A DNA stretch of 6,545 bases, taken from positions 1-6,545 of the forward strand of contig DAHWQF010000195.1 of the NCBI GenBank assembly GCA_027334785.1, in the 5' to 3' direction. Both the position numbers and the translations under genes were made by a program. The notes beneath the pieces were generated by a model. The model worked only from the letters and a program-made list of their open reading frames with translations. It was not told the DNA's origin and ran no database searches. Positions 1-5,884 of the stretch are shown piece after piece. The DNA comes from Acidimicrobiaceae bacterium (lineage in GTDB: Bacteria; Actinomycetota; Acidimicrobiia; Acidimicrobiales; Palsa-688). Each line of letters opens with the position of its first letter. The stretch's first letter is position 1.

Positions 1-611
1 TGCTCTGACCGGCGCTTGCCGGCCACTACCAACAACGCGCCGAAGGAGACCATCACCAAAAACCAAGGCGATATTGCGACGTGTGCAGCGGCCCCGCCTG
101 CTACCGCTCGCAGGGTGAACCCCGAGGCCACCGAGGCGAGCTCGATGACGGCAAGGCGCTTCAAGAAAAGCGTGTAGGCGGTGCTGATCGCCAAGTAGGA
201 CATCACGATAGCGCCTAGGCCAGGCGAAATGAGCAGGGCGGCGCCTGATGAAATTACGGTGAGCGCGGTTGCCACACCCAACGCCGTCTTGGCACCCAGG
301 CGGCCCGAGGCGATGGGGCGCCGGCTTTTCACGGGGTGGAGACGGTCCGACTCTCGGTCGGTGATGTCGTTTAGCAGGTAGGTAGCGGCCGACGCGGCAA
401 CGAGCACCCAAAAAGCAGCGAAGGTGCGCAGCAAGGGGCCGGTGTGCAGGATCGCGCCGGACGCCACCGGGGCCGCGAAGACGAGCACGTTTTTCGGCCA
501 CTGCCTGGGGCGTAGGGCGCTCGCCAGTGCCCACAGCCGTGACTGCCAGCGTGCAGGTATGAGCGAGACCTCGCGCCCGGACGGCGCGTCGCGGCCCTCC
601 AGTACGATCAC
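1..611 (-). CDS. ubiA: Decaprenyl-phosphate phosphoribosyltransferase (UbiA family), 3' end beyond window
   Basis: Membrane prenyltransferase of the UbiA superfamily. The closest family I recognise is DPPR synthase (M. tuberculosis Rv3806c), which transfers 5-phosphoribose from PRPP to decaprenyl phosphate, the first step towards the arabinose donor DPA used for cell-wall arabinan. Reading the minus strand from GTG 611 gives 203 open codons to the edge, about two thirds of the usual ~300 aa. Visible motifs are LRPRQWPKN at residues 33-41, the Mg-diphosphate motif NDITDRESD at 81-89 followed by HPVKSRRPIASG (92-103), and YTLFLKRLAVIELAS near 146-160 with LRAVAGG at 167-173. Hydrophobic stretches around 43-80, 110-145 and 183-197 fit transmembrane helices. 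It follows the 616-1575 gene by 4 bp, so the two are probably one transcript. The start is uncertain: an in-frame GTG at 644 would overlap that gene and follows a GGTGG-like site. Family call sure; exact substrate inferred. Confidence 0.9.
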   Translation of the reverse strand, partial: MIVLEGRDAPSGREVSLIPARWQSRLWALASALRPRQWPKNVLVFAAPVASGAILHTGPLLRTFAAFWVLVAASAATYLLNDITDRESDRLHPVKSRRPIASGRLGAKTALGVATALTVISSGAALLISPGLGAIVMSYLAISTAYTLFLKRLAVIELASVASGFTLRAVAGGAAAHVAISPWFLVMVSFGALLVVAGKRRSE

Positions 612-615
612 TGCC

Positions 616-1575
616 TCAGCGGGCTGACATTGTGAAGAAGTCACGGTTCCACCAGGGTTCGAAAAAGGTAGCCGGCCCCTGTATGGTACCTGGGAGCAGC
701 GAGCCCCCGTTTGCCGGGGATGCCGGCGCGCCAGAGGGCGACTTGTAGGTGACAAAGACCGTCCAGTACGGGTTCATGTCCAGGGTCATCGCCCGCACCG
801 TCCGGGCACGCACCAGGAGCTCGGCCAGTTGGGTGATCTCGAGATCGGGGCCGTACACATAGACAAGGGCGCCGTCACGGGTCACCCCGATGCCGGAGCG
901 CCAGACATTTGGGACCCCACCGAGTGTAGCGCCCCAATTGGACGTGTCGTAGGGGTTGAGGCCCCCCACGGCATGCCCCTCGTCGACGAGCAGGGTCAGG
1001 TTTTGCCGGATGGCTATGACCTGGTTCGACCAGTTGACGTCACGTCCCCAAGCACCCACAGTGGCGTCACCGTTCCGATAGATCACGAGGGAGGCGCCGC
1101 CAGGACGGAGCGGGTAGGCGAGCTTGCCCTCGGCATAGTAACCACCCTGTGTGTAGGGGAACTTGAACCCCCCGTTGAACGCGGCAACCAGGGTGCGCGC
1201 GGCGCCCGGAGAGACGGGGGCGGTGAGCTTCCACCCGTAGCCTCCCGGGCTCCCACTCCCCGAGTACAGCTGTGCCTTAAGGAGCCTGGGGTCCATCCAG
1301 GCGAACCCGGCCCGCTGACCTGTGCCCGGGACGGTAAGGGTGGCCTCGTACACGGCGGGGTGGCCGGCGACCAGACGGCCGGCGGGGTGCCAACGGCCCT
1401 GGTCGGTGCCGGCCGCCGGGGCGAAGGGGACGAGCGGTGCCGGTGGGGGGAGCGGCACGAGGACCGCGGAGAGGTGGCGACGGGTTGCCGCGGCGGCCGG
1501 TAGCGCGGCCGGCACCAACGCCACAACCGGTGGCATGAGGGCTGCGGCCGCTGCCAACCTGCCCACCACTTTCAA
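616..1575 (-). CDS. Secreted phosphodiester glycosidase (NAGPA)-like protein
   Basis: A 319-aa protein with an N-terminal signal peptide: MKVVGR, then an Ala/Val/Pro-rich hydrophobic core to about residue 30 (likely cleavage near AAAA/TRR). A Pro-rich linker (39-55) follows, then a domain resembling the phosphodiester glycosidase/NAGPA family. Supporting motifs are AAFNGGF (131-137), GGYYAEGKL (144-152), AIRQNL (188-193), VWRSGIGVTRDG (224-235) and MTLDMNPYW (263-271). Family members hydrolyse phosphodiester-linked sugars; the substrate of this bacterial subgroup is not known to me. The protein should act outside the membrane or in the cell wall. The TTG start at 1575 is chosen because GGAGGAGGT lies 5 nt upstream and translation leads directly into the signal peptide. 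The downstream neighbour is the DPPR synthase gene, so a role in envelope glycan metabolism is plausible but inferred from context only. Long open frames overlapping it on the plus strand look like GC-rich shadows. Confidence 0.82.
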   Translation of the reverse strand: MKVVGRLAAAAALMPPVVALVPAALPAAAATRRHLSAVLVPLPPPAPLVPFAPAAGTDQGRWHPAGRLVAGHPAVYEATLTVPGTGQRAGFAWMDPRLLKAQLYSGSGSPGGYGWKLTAPVSPGAARTLVAAFNGGFKFPYTQGGYYAEGKLAYPLRPGGASLVIYRNGDATVGAWGRDVNWSNQVIAIRQNLTLLVDEGHAVGGLNPYDTSNWGATLGGVPNVWRSGIGVTRDGALVYVYGPDLEITQLAELLVRARTVRAMTLDMNPYWTVFVTYKSPSGAPASPANGGSLLPGTIQGPATFFEPWWNRDFFTMSAR

Positions 1576-1580
1576 AGCAG

Positions 1581-1589
1581 ACCTCCTCC
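1581..1589 (-). promoter_or_regulatory. Strong Shine-Dalgarno for the TTG start at 1575
   Basis: The minus strand reads GGAGGAGGT, ending 5 nt before TTG 1575. It is the strongest ribosome-binding site outside the insertion sequence. It decides the start of the NAGPA-like gene, for which no ATG is available ahead of the signal peptide. Confidence 0.75.
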
Positions 1590-1718
1590 CGAGGAGCTTC
1601 TCCGCGAGATGCGGGCAACGCTAGGAGCACCTTGGTGAAGGCCGCATTAAGCACACCGGCGCAGCCCACTGCCCTCAGCCGTGGGGCAGCCCCGACCCCG
1701 GGGGCGCGACCTTGCCAC

Positions 1719-1737
1719 GTACCCGCAGGGGTACACT
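1719..1737 (+). promoter_or_regulatory. Inverted repeat overlapping a -10-like box in the divergent intergenic region
   Basis: In the 233-bp gap between the divergent NAGPA-like and RCC1 genes there is a perfect inverted repeat: GTACCC, 4 nt (GCAG), then GGGTAC (1719-1734). It runs into TACACT (1732-1737), which fits the actinobacterial TANNNT -10 consensus and lies about 70 bp before the RCC1 start. The best -35-like match, TTGCCA at 1712-1717, is only 14 nt away, which is too close for a standard promoter; GACCTT at 1708-1713 has a better spacing (18 nt) but a poor sequence. A repressor operator over a plus-strand promoter is one reading; a chance palindrome in GC-rich DNA is the other. No convincing minus-strand promoter was seen for the NAGPA-like gene. 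Confidence 0.35.
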
Positions 1738-1808
1738 TCCGCCGCCGTGCCGAAGAGTTGAGGGCGGCCATCGACCGGCCGCCTTTGGTGTGAGAGGAAA
1801 AGTGCTAA

Positions 1809-3077
1809 TTGATACGAACACGCTCGAGATTGGCGATAGGAGCGGCGGCGCTTAGCGCCCTTTTACCGCTCGCGTTGGTCCCAAGTGGTTCTGCTCTAGC
1901 AGCAGGGCCACCAGGAGCAAAAAGTGGTGCTGCGGGTCCTGCCAGTGGGGGCGGCACGAGGCCGGTGCCCCCAGGCCCGAAGTCGGCCGTGACGGTCGTG
2001 CCAGAAGCCGTCTACAGCTTCGGCGTGGCCGGGGGTGACGGGAAGATCCTCGAGTTGGACCACAGCGTGCCGGTCCGGGTGGCCGGCATCCCCGGGCGCG
2101 TTGTCGAGGTCGCCACTTCCAACTCGGACGCCTACGCGTTGACGTCGCGCGGGACCGTGTGGGCCTGGGGGGCCGGCGGGCTCGGCGAACTGGGGGACGG
2201 GTCCATGCCGCGGTTCTCGGGCACCCCTGTCCGGGTCGACTTCCCGCCCGGGGTCAGGATCGCCTCCCTGCCCAACCCGATGCCCTACGACTCAGGGTTG
2301 GCCATAGACCCCAGGGGCAACCTCTGGGGGTGGGGCTACAACCCGGTTCACGCCCTCTGCCTGCCGGGCGGGCCGCTCCCGGCGCCGGCAAGGCTCCCCG
2401 CCTCGGGCGTGAGCATGGCTTCGGGGGCCGGGGACCACCTGCTCTTTTTGTCGAGGGGAAAGGTCTATGCCTGCGGCCTCAACCAAGACGGTGAGCTCGG
2501 TAACGGCACCACCTCCAACCGTGCTACGCCCACGGCCGTGGTGGGCCTACCGCCCGGGGTCGTGTCGCTCGTCTCGTCCTGGCAGGGCTCGGGCGCGCTC
2601 CTCTCCAACGGCTCCTATTACGACTGGGGCTTCAACCAAGCGGGCCAGATGGGTAACGGCACCACCGTCAATGCGCTCGTGCCGGTGCGCGTCGCCCTGC
2701 CCGGGCCCGTGACCCAGGTGTGGCAGGGCGGGAGCAACGCCACCAACGGCCAGACGCTCGCCTTGGTCGCCAACGGCTCGGTGTGGGCCTGGGGGGCCGG
2801 CAGCCTCGGCCAGTTGGGCGACGACAGCACGCAGAACTCGCCGCTGCCTGTGCGGGTGGAGCTGCCGGCCGGGGTGCGCATCTCCGAGGTCTGCACGGGC
2901 GGCGACACCAGCTATGCGCTGAGCTCGTCGGGCAAGCTCTGGTCCTGGGGCGGCAACCTGTTCGGACAGCTCGGGGACCATCAAAGCGGGCTGCCTCGCC
3001 TCACTCCTAGGCCCGTGCACGTCACGCTCGCACAAATTTCCGCCACAGCCACAAACGTCGCCGGCTTAGCACCGTGA
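1809..3077 (+). CDS. Secreted RCC1-repeat beta-propeller protein
   Basis: A 422-aa protein with an export signal: RTRSR, a hydrophobic core at about 8-30 ending in ALA/AGPPG near residue 32. A Gly/Ala/Pro-rich linker (33-62) joins it to a region built of RCC1 repeats. Repeat signatures with the V-W-x-W-G...G-Q-L-G-(D/N) pattern start near residues 68, 116 (VWAWGAGGLGELGD), 171 (LWGWGYN), 218 (VYACGLNQDGELGN), 269 (YYDWGFNQAGQMGN), 324 (VWAWGAGSLGQLGD) and 376 (LWSWGGNLFGQLGD). That is seven, the number needed to close a propeller; repeats 1 and 3 are degenerate. In bacteria such secreted proteins have no agreed function; binding of protein or carbohydrate ligands at the surface is a guess. 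No sortase motif or C-terminal membrane anchor is seen, so it is probably released or held by interaction. The start is TTG 1809 with AGAGGA 10 nt upstream; no in-frame ATG exists before the signal peptide. Confidence 0.88.
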   Translation: MIRTRSRLAIGAAALSALLPLALVPSGSALAAGPPGAKSGAAGPASGGGTRPVPPGPKSAVTVVPEAVYSFGVAGGDGKILELDHSVPVRVAGIPGRVVEVATSNSDAYALTSRGTVWAWGAGGLGELGDGSMPRFSGTPVRVDFPPGVRIASLPNPMPYDSGLAIDPRGNLWGWGYNPVHALCLPGGPLPAPARLPASGVSMASGAGDHLLFLSRGKVYACGLNQDGELGNGTTSNRATPTAVVGLPPGVVSLVSSWQGSGALLSNGSYYDWGFNQAGQMGNGTTVNALVPVRVALPGPVTQVWQGGSNATNGQTLALVANGSVWAWGAGSLGQLGDDSTQNSPLPVRVELPAGVRISEVCTGGDTSYALSSSGKLWSWGGNLFGQLGDHQSGLPRLTPRPVHVTLAQISATATNVAGLAP

Positions 3078-3263
3078 TGGCGCGCTTGCCCTCGGGCCGA
3101 TGAGCGGCGCGCTGTACCCGGGGTTAGGCGCGCCACAAATCCAAGCGCCAGGGCCAAAGGTCTTTACTAGAACTTGGGTCTCTACGTAGTACTTGGGTCC
3201 CCGCCCGCCGCTGGCCCGACAACACGGAGGCGTGGCCATCGCACGCTTGCCGCGATCCTGTGC
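3078..3263. other. Convergent intergenic spacer
   Basis: The 186 bp between the converging RCC1 and cysQ genes hold no gene I can support. TGGCGCGC (3078-3085) pairs with GCGCGCCA (3128-3135) across a 42-nt gap that contains a small GCCC-TC-GGGC hairpin (3088-3097). This could serve as a GC-rich stop structure for RCC1 transcripts, but there is no T-run and I do not call it a terminator. Confidence 0.4.
3168..3199 (+). repeat. Short tandem direct repeat, 13 bp twice
   Basis: TAGAACTTGGGTC (3168-3180) and TAGTACTTGGGTC (3187-3199) match at 12 of 13 positions and start 19 bp apart, in the spacer downstream of both RCC1 and cysQ. The function is unknown; a protein-binding site, a remnant of a small duplication, or chance are all possible. 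Confidence 0.5.
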
Positions 3264-4061
3264 CTAGTGCGGCACCCCTGTCGCGTTCAACGCACGGAGC
3301 ACCTCCGCAGCACTCTCCTGCCGGCAGATGACCAGGTCCGGCAGCCAAGGGTTGGGCTGGTTGTAGACGAGCGGGGACCCGTCGATGCGCGAGGTGTGCA
3401 ACCCGGCACTTCGAGCCACCGCCACCGGTGCAGCCGAATCCCACTCGTACTGCCCCCCGGCGTGCACGTACACGTCGGCGTCCCCGAGCACAACTGCCGC
3501 CGCCTTGGCCCCGGCCGACCCCATCGGCACGAGGTCGGCCCCCAGTACCTCGGCCAAGCCCTCGACGAAGGCCGGCGGCCGGCTTCGGCTGACCGCGATA
3601 CGTAGCGGGCCAGGCCTTCCCTCGCTCGCCCTCTGGGGCTCGGCCGTAGACAGAACCAAGCCTCGAGCCGGCAGAGCCACCGCGCCCACGACAGCCCGGC
3701 CCCCAACCGCCAGGCATACGTGCACCGCCCAGTCCGTGCGAGGAGGCTCCCCGAACTCGCGCGTCCCGTCGAGCGGGTCCACGATCCAGACCCGGTCGCG
3801 CTGGAGACGGTCGTAACTGTCGGCACCCTCCTCGGAGAGCAACCCGTCGCCCGGAAAGCGCTGCGCGATAGCGCTAGCCAGGAACCCATGAGAGCGGCTG
3901 TCTCCCTCGCGGCGCGCTTGGTCAGCGAGCAGCGTCGTGCCGACACCCTTTCGGATCCCGAGCAGCAGTTCGCCAGCCTCCTCTGCCAGGCTCCTCGCGG
4001 TGAAGTGGTCACTCGCGTCCCAGCCGGCACCTGAGAGCGTCTCTTCGCTGTTTGTGCTCAC
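3264..4061 (-). CDS. cysQ: CysQ, 3'(2'),5'-bisphosphate nucleotidase / inositol-phosphatase family
   Basis: A 265-aa Mg-dependent, Li-sensitive-type phosphatase, probably cytosolic, that converts 3'-phosphoadenosine 5'-phosphate (PAP, the by-product of sulfation and PAPS reduction) to AMP. Family signatures in order are LLSEEG (74-79, metal-binding glutamate), WIVDPLDGTREF (92-103, the DPLDGT metal motif with D95 and D98), RTDWAVH (108-114), GSAGAK (181-186) and EWDSAAP (206-212, third metal ligand D208). HAGGQYEWDSAAP, SRIDGSPL and LPDL closely follow the M. tuberculosis CysQ (Rv2131c) pattern as I remember it. The length is normal. The start is GTG 4061; the minus-strand sequence GGAGTAGGGGAAGTT supplies the ribosome site, and the TAG of the upstream remnant lies inside it, which suggests translational coupling. 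Some CysQ proteins also hydrolyse inositol-1-phosphate or fructose-1,6-bisphosphate, so the in vivo substrate is inferred. Its operon has been cut by the insertion sequence about 130 bp upstream. Confidence 0.92.
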   Translation of the reverse strand: MSTNSEETLSGAGWDASDHFTARSLAEEAGELLLGIRKGVGTTLLADQARREGDSRSHGFLASAIAQRFPGDGLLSEEGADSYDRLQRDRVWIVDPLDGTREFGEPPRTDWAVHVCLAVGGRAVVGAVALPARGLVLSTAEPQRASEGRPGPLRIAVSRSRPPAFVEGLAEVLGADLVPMGSAGAKAAAVVLGDADVYVHAGGQYEWDSAAPVAVARSAGLHTSRIDGSPLVYNQPNPWLPDLVICRQESAAEVLRALNATGVPH

Positions 4062-4069
4062 AACTTCCC

Positions 4070-4189
4070 CTACTCCTGCTGTCCCCGCCAGTCTTGCAGC
4101 GCTGCCATAGCCAAGTCGACAATCTTCAAGCCATAGCCCTTCGTGTCATTGACGTGAGGCAGCGCGACGTCCGGCACCGGCACTTCTAA
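4070..4189 (-). pseudogene. 3' remnant of an unidentified gene, truncated by the insertion sequence
   Basis: Reading the minus strand inward from the insertion-sequence edge gives 39 codons and a TAG (4072-4070): LEVPVPDVALPHVNDTKG, continuing with GYGLKIVDLAMAALQDWRG and ending QQE. Composition and codon use look like real coding sequence, and the stop lies 8 bp before the GTG of cysQ in a coupled arrangement, so this is most likely the C-terminus of the gene that preceded cysQ. In this frame a TGA at 4207-4205, inside the insertion sequence, closes the upstream side, so there is no fused product of any length. I do not recognise the family; sulfur-metabolism or sugar-nucleotide enzymes would fit a cysQ neighbour, but nothing in the fragment proves it. 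Confidence 0.55.
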
Positions 4190-4190
4190 G
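4186..4190 (+). repeat. Left 5-bp flank (imperfect target duplication), CTAAG
   Basis: CTAAG directly abuts the left IS end. The right flank is CTTAG at 5884-5888, matching at 4 of 5 positions. Five-base duplications are normal for IS1380-type elements such as ISEcp1. The mismatch may be mutation, or it may mean that the two ends come from different insertion events at similar CTNAG targets. Confidence 0.5.
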
Positions 4191-4209
4191 CCTGAATCCA
4201 CCGATCAGG
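4191..4209 (+). repeat. Left terminal inverted repeat of the IS
   Basis: The plus strand begins CCTGAATCCACCGATCAGG. It matches the right end read inward (CCTGGATCCGCAGCATAGG) at 13 of 19 positions, with the first nine bases differing at one position only. It is at the 3' side of the transposase gene. Confidence 0.8.
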
Positions 4210-4367
4210 AACGGCCGATCGCCCGTGAGGGCCTATGAGAGGGTGGACGGCTCTACGTACACGCCCAGAGGAACGGCCCTGAGAGGCGACGCGGGGCACC
4301 TCTCGGCGATTTGCCCCGTTCGAGAGCACTCCCGGGCTCCCGGCGGCACGGCCGGCCTAAAGCTGGC

Positions 4368-4388
4368 CCAAAGCGGGGCGCGCTTTGG
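4368..4388 (-). terminator. Possible hairpin terminator after the transposase gene
   Basis: CCAAAGCG (4368-4375) and CGCTTTGG (4381-4388) form a perfect 8-bp stem with a 5-nt loop, about 50 bp past the transposase stop on the minus strand. There is no U-tract, so it may instead be a transcript-protecting hairpin that limits read-through towards cysQ, or it may have no role. Confidence 0.35.
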
Positions 4389-4435
4389 CAGCCGCTACCG
4401 CCTTCGCTGCGCTCAGTTGGTGACGCTGGAGTGGT

Positions 4436-5752
4436 TCAGGCGAGCAGTGGCACCAGGGCCCGCAGGCGCCCGAGAGCGGCCAGGAAAGCCGCTTCCCAGG
4501 GCCAGCCTTTCACGAGGTGGAGCTTCGTGTGCCGGCCCGAGCGCGAGAGGTGGCCAGGCACAGCTATGTAGCGCCGGCGCAGCGTGGCCGGGGCGATGGG
4601 CCCGGCATGGCCGTCGATCCCGCCGAGCTTCGCGCACCACCGTGCCAGGTTGTGAGCGATCGCACCGAAGGCGAGCCAGGCGGCGTTGGCCCCGAAGCGC
4701 CCCGACGGCATGTGCGCCCAGGGGCCTTCTTTCAGGTCCCTTATCACGAGCTCGACCTCGGCGTGGGCGCGGTGGTAGGCGTCGAGGTCGACGGCACTGC
4801 CCTCCATGTCGGTGACGAAGGCGTGGTACTCGTAGGTCTCGAACAGGGCCAGCTGGCTGCCTGGGGTGGGCTTCACGCGGCGCACTACGAGGCGGAGCTC
4901 CTCCTTGCCGAAAGCCTTGTACTTACCCTCGGCCACGTCGGCACCGCCTTGCATCCAGTAAGGGATAGCCGTCCAGGCCTCGGCTGGGATCTTGTCGATG
5001 GCCTTGCGGAGGGACTTGGACATCTTGGCCGTGACCGAAAAGCGGACATCTGCTTTCTGGCACGCACCGACGACCTTTCGGTTGTAGAAGCCCGAGTCGC
5101 CCCGGAGGCCGAGCGGCCCCGTCGCGCCGGCGGCCCTCACCCGGTTGAAGACCTCGGCCAGGAAGCTGGCCGCCCCCCTGGCCGTGTGGGCGTTGCCCCC
5201 TCGCTGGCGCACGCCGAGCACCTGGCCCAAAGCCGTCGCGAGCAGCGGGTGCAGGCCTCTCACCTTGGTGTAGCCGAAGGTGACGCCTTCCTTCTTCAGC
5301 CCGTAGGCCCGGCAGATGGAGGAGTCCACGTCGATGGTGAGCGGACGGTCCCCCGGCCCCGCCCCTGCCGCCCAGGCCCTCTTCAATAGCTCGGCGGAGA
5401 CCCTGTCCAAGCTGCGTGCGTCGGCCCAGGAGAAGCTGCGGAGGAAGGTCCCGAGGGTGCTCGGGGCAGGCACCCAGCGCCCGAGCAGGGCGTCGGCGCG
5501 CCCGGTCCGAAGCACGTCGGCGTCGTCGATCGAGTCTCCGCCCACGAGCGCCGAGGCCACGAGCGCCATCGCCTTCTGGCCGACGTTGGCGTGCCCGGGG
5601 GCGTCGCCCAGGTGCACGTTGCCCTCCACCAGCTCTTTCAGCCCGAGCCGGTCGGCGAGGGTCATGGGGAGCACGAGCCCACCGTTGGCGACCGCGTTGG
5701 GGTCGTCGAAAACTACCTCCAAGGCGTCCAAGTTGCGCGATGATTGACGCAT
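4436..5752 (-). CDS. IS1380-family DDE transposase
   Basis: A 438-aa transposase, close to the usual length for the family, with no internal stop. It has an N-terminal region with VANGGLVLPM (21-30), then an RNase-H-like catalytic core. The likely catalytic acids are D143 (TIDVDSS, 139-145), D219 (LRGDSGFY, 216-223) and E334 within YHRAHAEVELVIRDLKEG (326-343). In this last motif E334 and K341 keep the E(6)K spacing of the YREK signature, while H330 stands where the classical form has Arg; I recall similar YHRxHAxVEL sequences in actinobacterial members. A C-terminal hydrophobic/basic stretch (AWLAFGAIAHNLARW, 358-372) is also typical. The start is ATG 5752 with AGGAGG 11 nt upstream. All visible features are compatible with an active enzyme. 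A 299-codon open frame on the same strand in another phase is a codon-bias shadow. Confidence 0.94.
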   Translation of the reverse strand: MRQSSRNLDALEVVFDDPNAVANGGLVLPMTLADRLGLKELVEGNVHLGDAPGHANVGQKAMALVASALVGGDSIDDADVLRTGRADALLGRWVPAPSTLGTFLRSFSWADARSLDRVSAELLKRAWAAGAGPGDRPLTIDVDSSICRAYGLKKEGVTFGYTKVRGLHPLLATALGQVLGVRQRGGNAHTARGAASFLAEVFNRVRAAGATGPLGLRGDSGFYNRKVVGACQKADVRFSVTAKMSKSLRKAIDKIPAEAWTAIPYWMQGGADVAEGKYKAFGKEELRLVVRRVKPTPGSQLALFETYEYHAFVTDMEGSAVDLDAYHRAHAEVELVIRDLKEGPWAHMPSGRFGANAAWLAFGAIAHNLARWCAKLGGIDGHAGPIAPATLRRRYIAVPGHLSRSGRHTKLHLVKGWPWEAAFLAALGRLRALVPLLA

Positions 5753-5803
5753 CTGAAAGGTGCCCTCCTGTTGGGGGATGGTCTTGGTTTGACGACCACC
5801 ATT

Positions 5804-5817
5804 TTCCCTTACGGGAA
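5804..5817. repeat. Palindrome upstream of the transposase gene
   Basis: TTCCC, 4 nt (TTAC), GGGAA form a 14-bp inverted repeat 51 bp upstream of the transposase ATG, between the gene and the right IS end. It sits where the promoter or a transposase- or host-factor-binding site would be expected. I cannot identify clear -35/-10 boxes around it. Confidence 0.4.
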
Positions 5818-5864
5818 GGCACTTTTCGCGGATGGTCCCAGTTCAGCGACCCCGCCAGTGCCTA

Positions 5865-5883
5865 CCTATGCTGCGGATCCAGG
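5865..5883 (-). repeat. Right terminal inverted repeat of the IS
   Basis: Read inward on the minus strand it begins CCTGGATCCGCAGCATAGG; it is the partner of the left end at 4191-4209. Immediately outside, CTTAG (5884-5888) is the right flank corresponding to CTAAG on the left. Confidence 0.8.
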
Positions 5884-5884
5884 C

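Larger units (their letters stand above)
4191..5883 (-). mobile_element. IS1380-family insertion sequence, 1693 bp, apparently complete
   Basis: The element is bounded by terminal inverted repeats that begin CCTG(A/G)ATCC, 8 of 9 matching at the tips and 13 of 19 over the longer span. It encodes one 438-aa transposase, oriented right to left, with 131 bp upstream and 245 bp downstream of the gene. Size, single open frame and end sequence fit the IS1380 family; the ends resemble those of ISEcp1 (CCTAGATTC...) as I recall them. The 245 bp beyond the transposase stop hold no gene that I can support. Two independent coding remnants stop exactly at the two proposed ends, which supports the boundaries. 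The flanking 5-bp sequences are CTAAG and CTTAG. Confidence 0.85.

Noticed and set aside
829..1503. A 224-codon plus-strand open frame opposite the NAGPA-like gene
   Set aside because: The minus-strand protein has a signal peptide, family motifs and a strong ribosome site; the plus-strand frame has none of these.
3124..3717. A 197-codon minus-strand open frame overlapping the end of cysQ
   Set aside because: It is Arg/Gly-rich, out of phase with cysQ and has no recognisable domain.
4222..4237. CCCGTGAGGG (4222-4231) and, on the other strand, CCCGTAAGGG (5815-5806) considered as the IS ends
   Set aside because: They lie at unequal distances from the transposase, have no matching flanking duplication, and are inside the much better CCTG(A/G)ATCC pair at 4191 and 5883, where both truncated coding remnants stop.
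4225..4815. A 196-codon plus-strand open frame from the IS left part into the transposase region
   Set aside because: It is antisense to the transposase, of extreme Arg/Ala/Gly composition, and has no motif; not supported as a passenger gene.
5789..5817. TTGACG at 5789-5794 as the -35 box of an outward promoter from the IS
   Set aside because: At 16-18 nt spacing the sequence is ACGGGA/CGGGAA/GGGAAG, nothing like a -10 box, so an outward promoter is not supported by sequence alone.
4923..5822. A 299-codon open frame on the minus strand overlapping the transposase
   Set aside because: It is in another phase of a clear transposase gene, is very rich in Arg/Gly/Pro and shows no motif; typical of GC-rich shadow frames.
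5744..5884. TTG 5744 as the true start of an intact short sigma-like protein
   Set aside because: The first 46 codons are IS end sequence with no similarity to sigma region 2 and no ribosome-binding site; the frame is open by chance.
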